Source of the DNA: Pseudorhodoferax soli
Lineage (GTDB): Bacteria > Pseudomonadota > Gammaproteobacteria > Burkholderiales > Burkholderiaceae_C
Direction: 5' to 3'
Length of the DNA: 64,000 nt
NCBI RefSeq assembly: GCF_003337555.1
Contig: NZ_QPJK01000007.1
Span: 134,553 to 198,552 of the forward strand
The stretch's first letter is position 1. Each line of letters begins with the position of its first letter. Under the pieces are notes generated by a model. The model saw only the letters and a list, made by a program, of their open reading frames with translations, was not told the DNA's origin and ran no database searches. Below, in pieces: positions 17,404 to 26,242 of the stretch. The position numbers were made by a program, and so were the translations under genes.

Positions 17404-17868
17404 TCAGTTGGACAGCGTGAGCGCACCCTTCATGAGCGCCGAATGGCCGGGGAACGAGCAGAAGAACGAGTATGCGGTACCGGCCTTGAGCTGGTCGGTC
17501 TGCAGTTGCAGGGTGTCGCTCATGCCGCCGCCCAGCATCTTGGTGTGAGCGATGACGCGCTTGTCGCCGGCCTTGAGGTAGTCGTTGCCCAACCCCGCCG
17601 CAATACCGTCGGAGGCGACGGCGGAAAGATCATTGGCGGCGGCGATCACGAGGTTGTGCCCCATCGCGGCCACCGGCAGCTTGCCGACGTGCTTGAGCGT
17701 GATGGCGAAGGTCTTGCAGGACTTCGGGACGGCAATGCTCTTCACGTTGAACTGCATCGCGTCGTTGCTCTCCACGGTGGTGGCGCAGTCAGCCGCCATT
17801 GCAGGCGAGACGAGTGCAAGGCAGGACACGGCGCCGACGGTGGCGGCGATCTGGGAAATCAGTTTCAT
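17404..17868 (-). CDS. azu: Azurin (blue copper electron carrier)
   Basis: A 154-aa precursor of the periplasmic cupredoxin azurin. A Sec signal peptide (residues 1-25, cleaved at AMAADC) precedes the mature protein. The type 1 copper ligands are all visible: His in GHNLVI, Cys in YSFFCSFPGH, the following His, and Met in SALMKG. The first disulfide cysteine (ADCATTV) and its partner (KSCKTF) are present. It lies 120 bp downstream of a RidA-like lipoprotein and a cytochrome c/amine oxidase pair on the same strand, which makes it a likely electron acceptor in that module. Confidence 0.97.
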   Translation of the reverse strand: MKLISQIAATVGAVSCLALVSPAMAADCATTVESNDAMQFNVKSIAVPKSCKTFAITLKHVGKLPVAAMGHNLVIAAANDLSAVASDGIAAGLGNDYLKAGDKRVIAHTKMLGGGMSDTLQLQTDQLKAGTAYSFFCSFPGHSALMKGALTLSN

Positions 17869-17988
17869 GGACGGTGATGGAGGAAATGGGAGATTCTGAG
17901 TGGCGGCCCGCCGGCGACCGGCACGGCTGGCCGGTGGAGACGGCGCTCAGCCCAGGACACAAGCGACCGGGCACGAGCGTCGCGCGTC

Positions 17989-18516
17989 CTACTTTGCGAC
18001 CGCGCGCCCGCCACGCACGGCGACGACTTCGATCTCGACGAACCAGGCGGGGTTGGCCAGCGCCGCGATCTCGAACGCCGAGCGCGATGGCAGCAGGGGC
18101 TGCTTCTCCGTACCGAAGTACTTCGTATAGCCTTTCATGAACCCTGCGAAGTCCATCTTTCCGCCCTTGGCCGGATCCTTGACGAGGAACACCTGCATCT
18201 TGACGACATCGGACATCGTCAGGTCCATGGACTTGAGCTGGGCATCGATCGCCTCCAGGACGGCAACCGTCTGCCCTTCGGTATCTCCGCCATAAGCGGC
18301 TGGATCGGTCGACGGCTTGGTCTTGTCGACCATCGGCGGAACCTTGCCGGACAGGTACACGGTGCTGGCCCCACCGGATACCTCCACGGCGTTGGCAATC
18401 GGGAACGACGATCCGGGGATCTTGTAGCGCGTGACGGTCGGGTCGACGGCCGTCGTTGCGCACGCGGACAGCAGGGATGCCAAGGCAACGGCGGCGATGG
18501 AGAAGGTGGTTCTCAT
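17989..18516 (-). CDS. RidA/YjgF-family lipoprotein
   Basis: A 175-aa RidA-family protein with a lipoprotein signal (LASLLSAC lipobox at residues ~13-20), so it should be anchored in the envelope rather than cytoplasmic like ordinary RidA. The body shows the family pattern: SGKVPP near residue 57, GGDTEGQTVAVLEAIDAQL, MSDVVKMQVFL, RSAFEIAALANPAWFVEIEVVAV. The arginine in SRSAFE matches the residue that holds the carboxylate in imine deaminases. Beside a flavin amine oxidase, it could hydrolyse the imine that enzyme releases; this is inference. Confidence 0.88.
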   Translation of the reverse strand: MRTTFSIAAVALASLLSACATTAVDPTVTRYKIPGSSFPIANAVEVSGGASTVYLSGKVPPMVDKTKPSTDPAAYGGDTEGQTVAVLEAIDAQLKSMDLTMSDVVKMQVFLVKDPAKGGKMDFAGFMKGYTKYFGTEKQPLLPSRSAFEIAALANPAWFVEIEVVAVRGGRAVAK

Positions 18517-18549
18517 GTTCTCAATGGTGGTTGGGTTGAGGGAAGGCGT

Positions 18550-19023
18550 CTACTTGCGGAACACCTGGACATCTTCAGGACGCACGTTGTCCTGGAAGTT
18601 GTTGCCGAAGCTCGTGCGCACATAGTTCACGACGCTGGCGACCTGCTCGTTGCTTAGCCGGTGCGAGAAGCCCGGCATGCCGTGCAGCCCGTTCATGACG
18701 ACAGTCAGCGGATATGCGGCAGCGGCCAGCTTGGGATTGGAGGCCAACGGCGGATAGAAGCCGACCCCCTGCGCTCCCTTGCCCTGCACCATGTGGCAGC
18801 CCTGGCAGATCGCCTGGTAGATCTGCTCGCCATCCTTCTGCGTCAGCTGCACGCGGCTGGCGGAGAAGTTGGTCGCGAGAGTGCCGGCCTGTTGCTCGGT
18901 GATGGCGCGCACCTGGGTTGCCGTGCCACTGGACATCTTCGGCTCGGCGTATGCAAGCGTGGTGCCGAGGGCGGCAGCAAGCGCGCAGGCTGCGATCGCG
19001 CTGGACTTGGTCATTGCGGTCAT
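18550..19023 (-). CDS. Periplasmic c-type cytochrome
   Basis: A 157-aa mono-haem cytochrome c. After a signal peptide ending at LAYAEP comes a ~40-residue spacer, then the haem motif CQGCH in AICQGCHMVQGKGAQG, and a likely Met axial ligand in GLHGMPGFSHRLSNEQVASVVNYVR. It is 17 bp downstream of the amine oxidase stop and 33 bp upstream of the RidA-like lipoprotein. The arrangement is like nicotine oxidoreductase NicA2 and its cytochrome acceptor CycN, where the flavoenzyme reduces a cytochrome instead of O2. Confidence 0.93.
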   Translation of the reverse strand: MTAMTKSSAIAACALAAALGTTLAYAEPKMSSGTATQVRAITEQQAGTLATNFSASRVQLTQKDGEQIYQAICQGCHMVQGKGAQGVGFYPPLASNPKLAAAAYPLTVVMNGLHGMPGFSHRLSNEQVASVVNYVRTSFGNNFQDNVRPEDVQVFRK

Positions 19024-19040
19024 GTGGGTGGTCCTTGTTC

Positions 19041-20630
19041 TTAGACGTTGATGGCTTTCGCGTGCAGGCGCTTGACCGCGTCGAGCGCGGACAGGACCGA
19101 ACCTTCCTGCCAGGCGGGGATGTGCGAAACGTGCTCGCCGGCCAGGACGATCCGGTTGTCCACCTGCGCCAGGTTGTTGTAGTGCTCCTTGCGCAGCGAC
19201 TCGCTCCAGACCCCGTGGCAGCCCTGCGTCCAGGGGATGCGGTGCCAGGCCACCGAAACGCCGTTCGAGAACTCCTCGCTGTACTGGGGATGGATGCGGC
19301 CGCCGTACGCGAGAGCCAGTCGAATCCGCTCGTTCGGCGTCAGCGACGCGAACCGGTAGGAGTCCGTGTTCTCGAACGAGTACGCGCCCAGCAGCACCGC
19401 CGGGCCTGCCTTCATGTAGTCGTTCGACGGATACGAGATCATCTGGATCGGCAGGTCGGTGTAGCTGATGCCGCCATAGATGCGCTCGTCGTCTTCCCAG
19501 AAGCGACGCTTGAACTCCAGGCCCACCTTGATCGAGCTGCCATACGGAAGGCTCTCGATGGCCGACCGCATGGCGTCGCCGACCTGGATGTCCATCTGGC
19601 TCAACAGCGATGCGGGAATGGTGCAGACACACCAGTCCGCGCTGACGGACTGCTGCGCGCCGGGCTTGTTCGCGTCGGTGAAGTGCACGGTCACCGAGCG
19701 CTCGGATTGAGCGATCTTCGTGACCTTGGTGTTGTAGCGCATGTGGCACTTGAGCTCGCGTTCGAGCGCCTTTGCCAACGCGTCCATGCCACCGGCCGGT
19801 TGGAACAGCGTCGTCTGGAACTCGTACATGTTCCCGGAGTTGATCTGCGACCACAGGTCCGATTGCAGCAGCTCGTGCAGCCCGATCGGCTCCGATGGCG
19901 TCGCAAGCGGCATCAGGCCGCCGCCGGGCTCGACATCGAAACCGCGGTAGTCGCTGACGCGCTCGCTGGCGACATACCGGTTGTCCTTGTTCAGGACGCC
20001 CCACGCGCGCAAGCCGGCGAGAAGCTTCTCCGTGTCCTCTCGGGTCACGGCGTCGTTCAGAGCGCCCTGGTTGGCCGCCTTCGCCAGCAATTCGGAGGTG
20101 TGCCCCCGGAAGTCGGCCTGCACATGGCGGAACCTTTGCGGCTTGCCGCCGAAGGCCTTGCTGTTGTGCACGAAGGCGTTGTGGTTGACCTGGTTGAACG
20201 CCTCGAGCTTGATGCCAAAACGCTTGTAGTAGTCCATCATCGCCAGGTGGTGGTGCGGGACGCGCCACGGGCCCGGGTTGAAGTAGTTGCCCTTCGCGAA
20301 GCCAACCGTCTGCCGCGTGCCGTCCAGTTCGCTGAACTCATCGCCGCCGCGCAAGGTCCAGCAACGTCCCCCTGCGCGGTTCTGGAACTCCAGCAGCTTG
20401 ACGGAGTAGCCCGCGGACCGCAGCTCCAGCGCTGCGACCATGCCTGCTAGCCCCGCGCCCAGCACCACGACCGACGCTCCCTTCTTTGCAGGGCTCAGCT
20501 TGATCGGCCCGCTGTACTCGGACTCTGCGGCATGCCCCAGGGACGTCATGGCCTGGTACATCGCAGCGCCGCCTGCGGCCTTGCCGATCATCGATAGCAG
20601 TTCCCTGCGCGTGGTTGATGGTGTGTTCAT
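19041..20630 (-). CDS. Flavin-containing amine oxidase, Tat-exported
   Basis: A 529-aa FAD amine oxidase of the monoamine oxidase/L-amino-acid oxidase superfamily. The N-terminus has a twin-arginine motif (TTRRELLSMIG) before a weakly hydrophobic stretch, implying folded export to the periplasm. The dinucleotide fold is VVVLGAGLAGMVAALEL at ~54-70 followed by NRAGGRCWTLRGG; the C-terminal FAD site is VLAGEHVSHIPAWQEGSVLSAL. The substrate is unknown. Cytochrome c, RidA-like and azurin genes follow in order, suggesting it works as a dehydrogenase feeding the respiratory chain. Confidence 0.92.
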   Translation of the reverse strand: MNTPSTTRRELLSMIGKAAGGAAMYQAMTSLGHAAESEYSGPIKLSPAKKGASVVVLGAGLAGMVAALELRSAGYSVKLLEFQNRAGGRCWTLRGGDEFSELDGTRQTVGFAKGNYFNPGPWRVPHHHLAMMDYYKRFGIKLEAFNQVNHNAFVHNSKAFGGKPQRFRHVQADFRGHTSELLAKAANQGALNDAVTREDTEKLLAGLRAWGVLNKDNRYVASERVSDYRGFDVEPGGGLMPLATPSEPIGLHELLQSDLWSQINSGNMYEFQTTLFQPAGGMDALAKALERELKCHMRYNTKVTKIAQSERSVTVHFTDANKPGAQQSVSADWCVCTIPASLLSQMDIQVGDAMRSAIESLPYGSSIKVGLEFKRRFWEDDERIYGGISYTDLPIQMISYPSNDYMKAGPAVLLGAYSFENTDSYRFASLTPNERIRLALAYGGRIHPQYSEEFSNGVSVAWHRIPWTQGCHGVWSESLRKEHYNNLAQVDNRIVLAGEHVSHIPAWQEGSVLSALDAVKRLHAKAINV

Positions 20631-21472
20631 CTAGGTGGATGTGATGTGGATCGGTGTTGCCGTGATGCGCATGCGAGGAAGTGCATGGATGGCCCGAGCC
20701 ATGAGGAGAACCTGCGCCCGACCTCGGGAACCGATGCCCAAGATGGTGCGTGGATCAGAGTTCGACGTTGCGTCACGCCTCGTGAGAGCGACGCTGACCA
20801 ATCCCGAACGCTGGCCTCAATGCCCGTCTCCAACCGCGGTGTCAGCGTGCGGCCACTCGCCTTCAAGGGCGGGTCACCTGTGCATTCCCGGCAGTGCTCA
20901 AGACGAAAGAAAGTTTAGGAAACACCCTGGGAAATCTTCTTTCCAAGTCGAGGCACTGGTCCAACGCGATGCAGAAGATTCTTCTGTGCGCAGATCGGTT
21001 GCTTGCAAGATCTTTTTTGATCGCTGCTGGGTGCGCGCCAGAAGCGAGTTTCTGGATCCCGACGTGCGCCCCGGAACCGCGGCCCGCATGCGTGTTGCCG
21101 CCCTGGACGAGTACGCCGTCGCCGCACGAGTACTTCACATCGCCAGCACGTGACTCCGGTCTCTGCCTAGATCCGGCATACCCTGTTGTGGTGCGCAGAT
21201 CCACCGAAGCGCACAGTTTTGGAGCGCAGCGCAGCTTCACCATCGGGATCAGTTCCCGCCGAGGAGACGGCGATGCTTTGGACGATCCGATACATGCCGT
21301 TCAACAGGTCTTGAGTTTTTATCAAGATGAACCGGCACAGCGATGCGGGAAAATTTCGTCCACGCAAACAGCGGACCGAGAACGAATCTTCTCCGGTACT
21401 CAGGCCCTGTCGCGAGTTGCAGCGTGGCCCCGATCCGCTGTGAAGGATGGACTTGAGTGTGAGTGCCAGAAA
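20631..21472. other. 842-bp intergenic region between amine oxidase and Lrp genes
   Basis: No convincing gene. Long open frames exist in several registers but their translations are of low complexity and Arg/Ser/Pro-rich. The region is divergent, so it holds the promoter of the amine-oxidase unit and that of the Lrp gene. It contains an A/T-rich stretch around 20905-20945 that could be a promoter or Lrp-binding zone. It may also be the remains of a lost gene. Confidence 0.5.
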
Positions 21473-21952
21473 TTGAAGGATCACGAGTTGGATGAGGTCG
21501 ATCGCAAGATCCTCAGCATCGTTCAGGACAACGGCAGGTTGACGAACGCGGAGTTGGCCGAGCGTGTCTCGCTCTCCGCCTCGCCTTGCTGGAAGCGCTT
21601 GCGAAGACTGGAGACCACTGGAGTGATCCGCGGCTACCAGGCCGTCCTCGACCGTCAACTGATGGGCTTCGGTGTGATGGCGTTCGTGAACATCTCGCTG
21701 ACCGACCACGGCGAACGCACCTGCCGCCAGTTCGAGGCCGCGATCACCACGATGCCCGAGGTCGTCTCCTGCCACAACACCACGGGACAACACGACTACC
21801 TGCTGCATGTGATTGCGGCGGACTTCAACACCTATTCGATGCTGGTGCTGAACCGGCTGCGCGCCCTGCCCGGGGTCAAGGAGATCCTCAGCAGCCTGTC
21901 GATGCGGGAGCTGAAGCATTCGAGCAAGCTGCCGTTCGCGACCAGACGTTGA
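21473..21952 (+). CDS. Lrp/AsnC-family transcriptional regulator
   Basis: About 159 aa. N-terminal helix-turn-helix: ELDEVDRKILSIVQDNGRLTN, then SASPCWKRLRRLETTGVIRGY; the C-terminal RAM ligand domain has TMPEVVSCHNTTGQHDYLLHV and LPGVKEILSSLSMRELK. No ATG fits: the frame is open upstream but lacks protein character. A TTG at 21473 gives a family-typical start; a TTG at 21488 with AAGGA before it is the alternative. Lrp proteins sense amino acids or their products, so it is the natural candidate to control the amine-oxidase cluster. Confidence 0.88.
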   Translation: MKDHELDEVDRKILSIVQDNGRLTNAELAERVSLSASPCWKRLRRLETTGVIRGYQAVLDRQLMGFGVMAFVNISLTDHGERTCRQFEAAITTMPEVVSCHNTTGQHDYLLHVIAADFNTYSMLVLNRLRALPGVKEILSSLSMRELKHSSKLPFATRR

Positions 21953-22032
21953 CCATCGGGGTGCGCTGAACGCAGGTTGCTCCAAGTTATGCCGGATGCA
22001 GCGGGTCGCATCCGGTCCTCCATCGATAGAAT

Positions 22033-22051
22033 GCCAATGGTTCTCATTCAT
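22033..22051 (+). promoter_or_regulatory. Probable Fur box upstream of fecI
   Basis: The core AATGGTTCTCATT at 22036-22048 is one base from the classical AATGATTCTCATT half of the Fur consensus and sits 15 bases before the fecI start. Iron-bound Fur would repress the sigma-factor gene here, giving iron-starvation control to the whole iron module. A positional consensus match only. Confidence 0.7.
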
Positions 22052-22065
22052 GAGTTTCTATCGGC

Positions 22066-22587
22066 ATGGCGTCAGAGCAGTCCGTCGCTGACAAGGCGGC
22101 GGTTCAGACCATCTACGTGGATCATCACCACTGGCTGCGCGCCTGGATGCGCCGCAGGCTGGGATGCGCCCATCAGGCGGAAGACCTTGCCCAGGACACC
22201 TTCGTGCACGTGCTTGGCAATGCCGCACCTTCGGCCATCGAGGAACCACGTGCCTTCCTCACCACCATCGCCCAGCGCGTTCTGGTCAGCTTCTGGCGTC
22301 GGCGAAGCCTGGAGCAGGCCTGGCTCGACGCCCTCGCTGCGCAGCCGCCTGCGTTCGCACCGTCCGCAGAGGACTACGCCATCGTTCGCCAAGCCGTGGA
22401 GAGCATCGACCGCCAACTCGACGGGCTGCCGCTGCGCGTCAAACAGGCCTTCCTGCTCAACCGACTGGAAGGGCTCACGCACCAGGTGATCGCGACGGAA
22501 CTCGGTGTGTCGATCGCGAGTGTCGAGCGCTACGTTCGCCAGGCCTATCTGCACCTGCTCGCGGGTAGCGCCGCGCTGACGCCCTGA
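22066..22587 (+). CDS. fecI: FecI-type ECF sigma factor
   Basis: A 173-aa extracytoplasmic-function sigma factor of the iron-responsive class. Region 2 is AVQTIYVDHHHWLRAWMRRRLGC with QAEDLAQDTFVHVL near residue 40; region 4 is LDGLPLRVKQAFLLNRLEGLTHQVIATELGVSIASVERYVRQA in the last 50 residues. It starts directly behind a Fur box and is followed after 31 bp by fecR and then the TonB receptor, the usual surface-signalling order. It should direct transcription of the receptor gene when the anti-sigma FecR is signalled. Confidence 0.96.
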   Translation: MASEQSVADKAAVQTIYVDHHHWLRAWMRRRLGCAHQAEDLAQDTFVHVLGNAAPSAIEEPRAFLTTIAQRVLVSFWRRRSLEQAWLDALAAQPPAFAPSAEDYAIVRQAVESIDRQLDGLPLRVKQAFLLNRLEGLTHQVIATELGVSIASVERYVRQAYLHLLAGSAALTP

Positions 22588-22618
22588 CCCGCAGCGACAC
22601 CTGGAAATCTATCACCGC

Positions 22619-23584
22619 ATGACCGTCAGCTCCCCTGCCCTTCACCGCGCCGTCACATGGCGCGTGCGCCTGGACTCAGGCAGCGCAACAGCGGAAGACC
22701 GCCGCGCACTGGCCGAGTGGCTCGCGCGCGACGAGACGCACCGTGCCGCCTGGGCTCAGGTCGGGGCCCTTCTCTGTGAGCCGATCGCGCAGCTCGAAGC
22801 GGCTGAAGAGAAGCGTTCGGGTAGCCGCGCGACGAGCCTGCGTGCGCTGACCCACGCCCGCCCTTCGCGCCGTCGCCTGACGTCCGGCCTGTTGACCGTT
22901 GCCGTGCTTGGCGGCGCAGGGGCCTGGCTGGTCGACCGCCAGAGTCCACTCGGTACCCTTCTCGCCGATTGCAGGACAGGCACCGGGCAGACGCGACGCC
23001 AGCGGCTGTTCGACAACAGCGAGCTGGTACTGGGCGCCCGTTCCGCAGCAGACGTCCGCAGACAGGACGGACTGGCGCATTTGCACCTGCTTCGCGGCCA
23101 GGTTTCCCTGAACAGTCCACTGCACGGTTCGCAGGACTGGGAGGTGCATGCCAGACACGGGAAGCTTCGGATCTCCGCAGGCCATTGCTTCGCCCAGCAG
23201 ACCGATCGCCTGACGCGCTTTGGCCTGCTTTCCGGCGCGGCTCGGATCGTGTCCGCCGCAGGCGCGACGGCGGAGCTGTCCGCGGGACAGAGCGCGTCCA
23301 TCGATGTGGCGGGCCGGGTTCGCATCGATCCCGACGCGAGACTCCGCGCGGCCTGGATCGATGGTTTGGTGGACGCCTACAACGAGCCCCTCGCCGATGT
23401 CGTGGAGGCATTGCGTCCGTACTCGACGGCCGTCATCCGCCTGGACCCCAGCGTGTCCGAGATCCGCGTGACGGCGGTGCTTCCGCTCGCGGAACCCGAG
23501 AAGGCCCTTCGCAGCCTTGCGGAGACCATCCCGATCTCGCTGAGGCGCTTCGGACCCTGGGTTCTTGCGATCGGGCACGCATGA
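22619..23584 (+). CDS. fecR: FecR-type anti-sigma factor/signal transducer
   Basis: A 321-aa inner-membrane regulator. The N-terminal cytoplasmic sigma-binding segment (VTWRVRLDSGSATAEDRRALAEWL and HRAAWAQV) is typical of DUF4880; a membrane span follows at ~85-102 (LTVAVLGGAGAWLVD), then the periplasmic FecR domain (TRRQRLFDNSELVLGARSAADV, LRGQVSLNSP) and a C-terminal secretin/TonB-like half (ADVVEALRPYSTAVIRLDPSV). It receives the signal from the N-terminal extension of the receptor encoded next and frees FecI. Confidence 0.95.
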   Translation: MTVSSPALHRAVTWRVRLDSGSATAEDRRALAEWLARDETHRAAWAQVGALLCEPIAQLEAAEEKRSGSRATSLRALTHARPSRRRLTSGLLTVAVLGGAGAWLVDRQSPLGTLLADCRTGTGQTRRQRLFDNSELVLGARSAADVRRQDGLAHLHLLRGQVSLNSPLHGSQDWEVHARHGKLRISAGHCFAQQTDRLTRFGLLSGAARIVSAAGATAELSAGQSASIDVAGRVRIDPDARLRAAWIDGLVDAYNEPLADVVEALRPYSTAVIRLDPSVSEIRVTAVLPLAEPEKALRSLAETIPISLRRFGPWVLAIGHA

Positions 23585-23630
23585 CAACTAATTTGTAACA
23601 GCCTGAGGGATCGCCACCCTCTCGTTCGAC

Positions 23631-23660
23631 AAGCACCGAAACCTCAACCATCCGGTGCTT
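23631..23660 (+). promoter_or_regulatory. Hairpin immediately before the TonB receptor start
   Basis: AAGCACCG (23631-23638) is perfectly complementary to CGGTGCTT (23653-23660), giving an 8-bp stem with a 14-base loop that ends four bases before the receptor ATG. No normal Shine-Dalgarno sequence is visible, so the stem covers the region where ribosomes load. It could modulate translation or be incidental. Confidence 0.45.
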
Positions 23661-23664
23661 CTCC

Positions 23665-26232
23665 ATGCTCTTCCTTCTCCGCCCCCGCGCCACGGCAGCT
23701 GCCGTGGCCGCTTTGCTTTGTTCGGTCCCTGCGTTGTCGCAGACGGCCGCACCGGGCGCTTCCAGCGCCTCCTTCGATGTTCCCGCCGGCCCACTGGACC
23801 AATCGTTGCGCGCGATCGCCCGGTCATCAGGTGTCAGCTTCTCGGCGCTTCCTTCGCTGCTGCAGGGCCGAACCTCCAGCGCAGTGGCCGGCAGGTTCAC
23901 GCCGGAAGAAGCCGCGCGCCGCGCACTGGCGGGCACCGGGCTTGAGCTGGTCGTCACCGCGAATGGGACGCTGAGCGTGCGCGAGGCCGCTCCCCAACCG
24001 GCAACCAGCAAACCACCGCTCCATACGGCCCCGACCACTCCCGCAGGCGCTGCACCGGCTGCCACCACGCTGAACGCCGTCACCGTCACGGCCGCAGCCG
24101 AGCTTCCCTCCTACCTCGCCGACCGCCCATCGACCGTCGCCACGAAGTCCGAGTTGCTGCCTCGCCTCACGCCCTTCTCGATCGACCAGATCAGCCGCGA
24201 ACTGATGCAGGAGCGCGGCGATACCAACATCTTCGCCACCTTGGAGAGCTTCGCTGGCCTCACCACCAACAGCTCGGTCAGCGATGCCGGGGGCGGTTTC
24301 AGCCGTGCCATCCAGATCCGCGGGTTCTCCAACGGACAGACCTTGATCAACGGCATCCCTGTCTACAGCGACTCCGCCGGAACCTTGCGCGGCACGGACA
24401 GCCTGGAGTCGGTGGAGCTGCTGCGTGGCCCCGCAGGCCTCTACTACGGTTCGGCGGAACCGGGTGGCGTGATCAGCTACAACTACAAGCGCCCCAGGAC
24501 CTCGCCGGCCTATGTCGTTCGGCTCGACACCGACGACAAGGGCTCGCTGGGCGCGATGGCCGACCTGACCGGCCCCGTCGACGAGGCCAAGGTGGTGAGC
24601 TACCGGCTGGTCGGCAGCGCGCGCAAGCGCGTCGATGACCAGGACCACATCTGGTCCAAGCCGCAGAGCCTTCTGGCCGCGGTGACGGTCGCGCCCAACC
24701 GCGACTTCACGAGCACTCTCACCTACGAGCGGCTCGACACGGACTCGGTGCCGGAGCAGGAGAACAACTTCCTGATCACGAGCGGCGCATTGGCCGGGCA
24801 GTACTACCCGGTATCGCGCGATTTCTTCTGGGGGAGCCTGAACGACAGGGTGCAGCGGACGGCCGATACCGTGCTCTGGGACGCCACCTGGTCCCAGTCC
24901 GAGGCCCTGAAGATCCGTGGCGGGATCATCGCGCAACGCTACGAGCAATGGTGGCAGAACACGCGCGCCACGAACACCGCCGCAGGCCCCGACGCGGACG
25001 GCAATGTCCAACGCTACGTCAGCGGCCGCCAGAGCGAAGGCAAGAGCGTCGCGGGCTCGCTGGACGTGAGCGGCACCGCGCGCCACGGCCAATGGCGCCA
25101 CGACTGGCTGGTCGGCATGGGTCTCGGAACCACCGAGAGCAGCTCCAGCGCGCGCGCCGTGGCTTCGCAGTCCCGCTCGACCGGGGCCTACCCCGTGGGC
25201 CCGATCAACATCTACAACCCCACCAACACCGACTACCCATACCAGTACCTGGTCTGGGAGGATCCGCTCGTGCCGGGGACCAAGCGGTCCGACGCCAACT
25301 TCTACATGCAGGACATGCTGCATCTCCCGGGCGGCGCCACCCGTGTGATGCTGGGACTGGGCTGGGCGCGCTTCGAGAGCGATCCACGCACGGGTACGCA
25401 GGCTGTGAATCGCTTGAGCCAGGTCAGCCCCCGTGTGGCTGCCATGCACGACATCAACGATGCAACCACGGTCTATGCCAGCTACGGCGAGTCCTTCGTG
25501 CCGCAGAGCAGCACGAGCTACCTGGACACGAGCGGCGCGTACATCACGCAGCCGGTTGAAGGCGTCCAGTACGAGGTCGGCATCAAGCGCGATGTTTTCG
25601 GCGGTAGCGGCCTGTTCACCGCTGCGCTGTTCCGCGTGGACAAGAAGAACGAGGCGCGGCTGCTCGATGGCTACGAATGCGCGCCCGGGCGATCGGCCGT
25701 CGCGGTCGGCGAGGAACCAGAGGACGCCTGCTACGTGACGGCCGGCTTGACCCGCGCCCAGGGCCTGGAGTTGCGGCTGAGCGGGCAGATCCTGGACGGA
25801 TGGATCGCCCAGGTCGGCTACTCCTACACCCAGGCGAAGTACAAGGACCACGCCAATGCGGTGTACGTCGGCCGCACGGTCGAATACACGCCGCGGCACA
25901 ACCTCGTGCTGTGGAACAAGTTCAGGGTGCACCGCAGCGACGCCGCCGGTGAGTTCCACGTCGGCGCCGGCCTGAAGGCCTGGTCGAAGGTGCACGGCAC
26001 CTGGAGCGGTACACCCGATGCGCCGGCAGCGAGTTGGGGCGCGGGCTATGGCCTGGTGGATGCGGGACTCTTCTGGGAGAAGTCTCTGGACGCCGGCCGA
26101 AAGCTCAGCGTGAACCTGAACATCACCAACCTGCTCAACAAGCGCTACTACGACCGCCGCCGCTTCCCCATGGGCACCGTGCTGTACGGCGACGAGCGAC
26201 GCGTCGCGCTCAGCGCGCAACTTGCCTTCTGA
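23665..26232 (+). CDS. TonB-dependent siderophore receptor with signalling domain
   Basis: An 855-aa outer-membrane receptor of the FpvA/FoxA type. After the signal peptide (to ALSQTAAP) comes the STN/secretin-like signalling domain (FDVPAGPLDQSLRAIARSSGVSF, residues ~38-60, to about 110), then a Pro/Ala linker, a plug domain (IQIRGFSNGQTLINGIPVY, ESVELLRGPAGLYYGSAEPGGVISYNYKRP) and a 22-strand barrel ending in the aromatic C-terminus RVALSAQLAF. The N-terminal domain signals to FecR. The absence of siderophore synthesis genes here suggests uptake of a foreign siderophore. Confidence 0.96.
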   Translation: MLFLLRPRATAAAVAALLCSVPALSQTAAPGASSASFDVPAGPLDQSLRAIARSSGVSFSALPSLLQGRTSSAVAGRFTPEEAARRALAGTGLELVVTANGTLSVREAAPQPATSKPPLHTAPTTPAGAAPAATTLNAVTVTAAAELPSYLADRPSTVATKSELLPRLTPFSIDQISRELMQERGDTNIFATLESFAGLTTNSSVSDAGGGFSRAIQIRGFSNGQTLINGIPVYSDSAGTLRGTDSLESVELLRGPAGLYYGSAEPGGVISYNYKRPRTSPAYVVRLDTDDKGSLGAMADLTGPVDEAKVVSYRLVGSARKRVDDQDHIWSKPQSLLAAVTVAPNRDFTSTLTYERLDTDSVPEQENNFLITSGALAGQYYPVSRDFFWGSLNDRVQRTADTVLWDATWSQSEALKIRGGIIAQRYEQWWQNTRATNTAAGPDADGNVQRYVSGRQSEGKSVAGSLDVSGTARHGQWRHDWLVGMGLGTTESSSSARAVASQSRSTGAYPVGPINIYNPTNTDYPYQYLVWEDPLVPGTKRSDANFYMQDMLHLPGGATRVMLGLGWARFESDPRTGTQAVNRLSQVSPRVAAMHDINDATTVYASYGESFVPQSSTSYLDTSGAYITQPVEGVQYEVGIKRDVFGGSGLFTAALFRVDKKNEARLLDGYECAPGRSAVAVGEEPEDACYVTAGLTRAQGLELRLSGQILDGWIAQVGYSYTQAKYKDHANAVYVGRTVEYTPRHNLVLWNKFRVHRSDAAGEFHVGAGLKAWSKVHGTWSGTPDAPAASWGAGYGLVDAGLFWEKSLDAGRKLSVNLNITNLLNKRYYDRRRFPMGTVLYGDERRVALSAQLAF

Positions 26233-26242
26233 GGCGCAGGCG

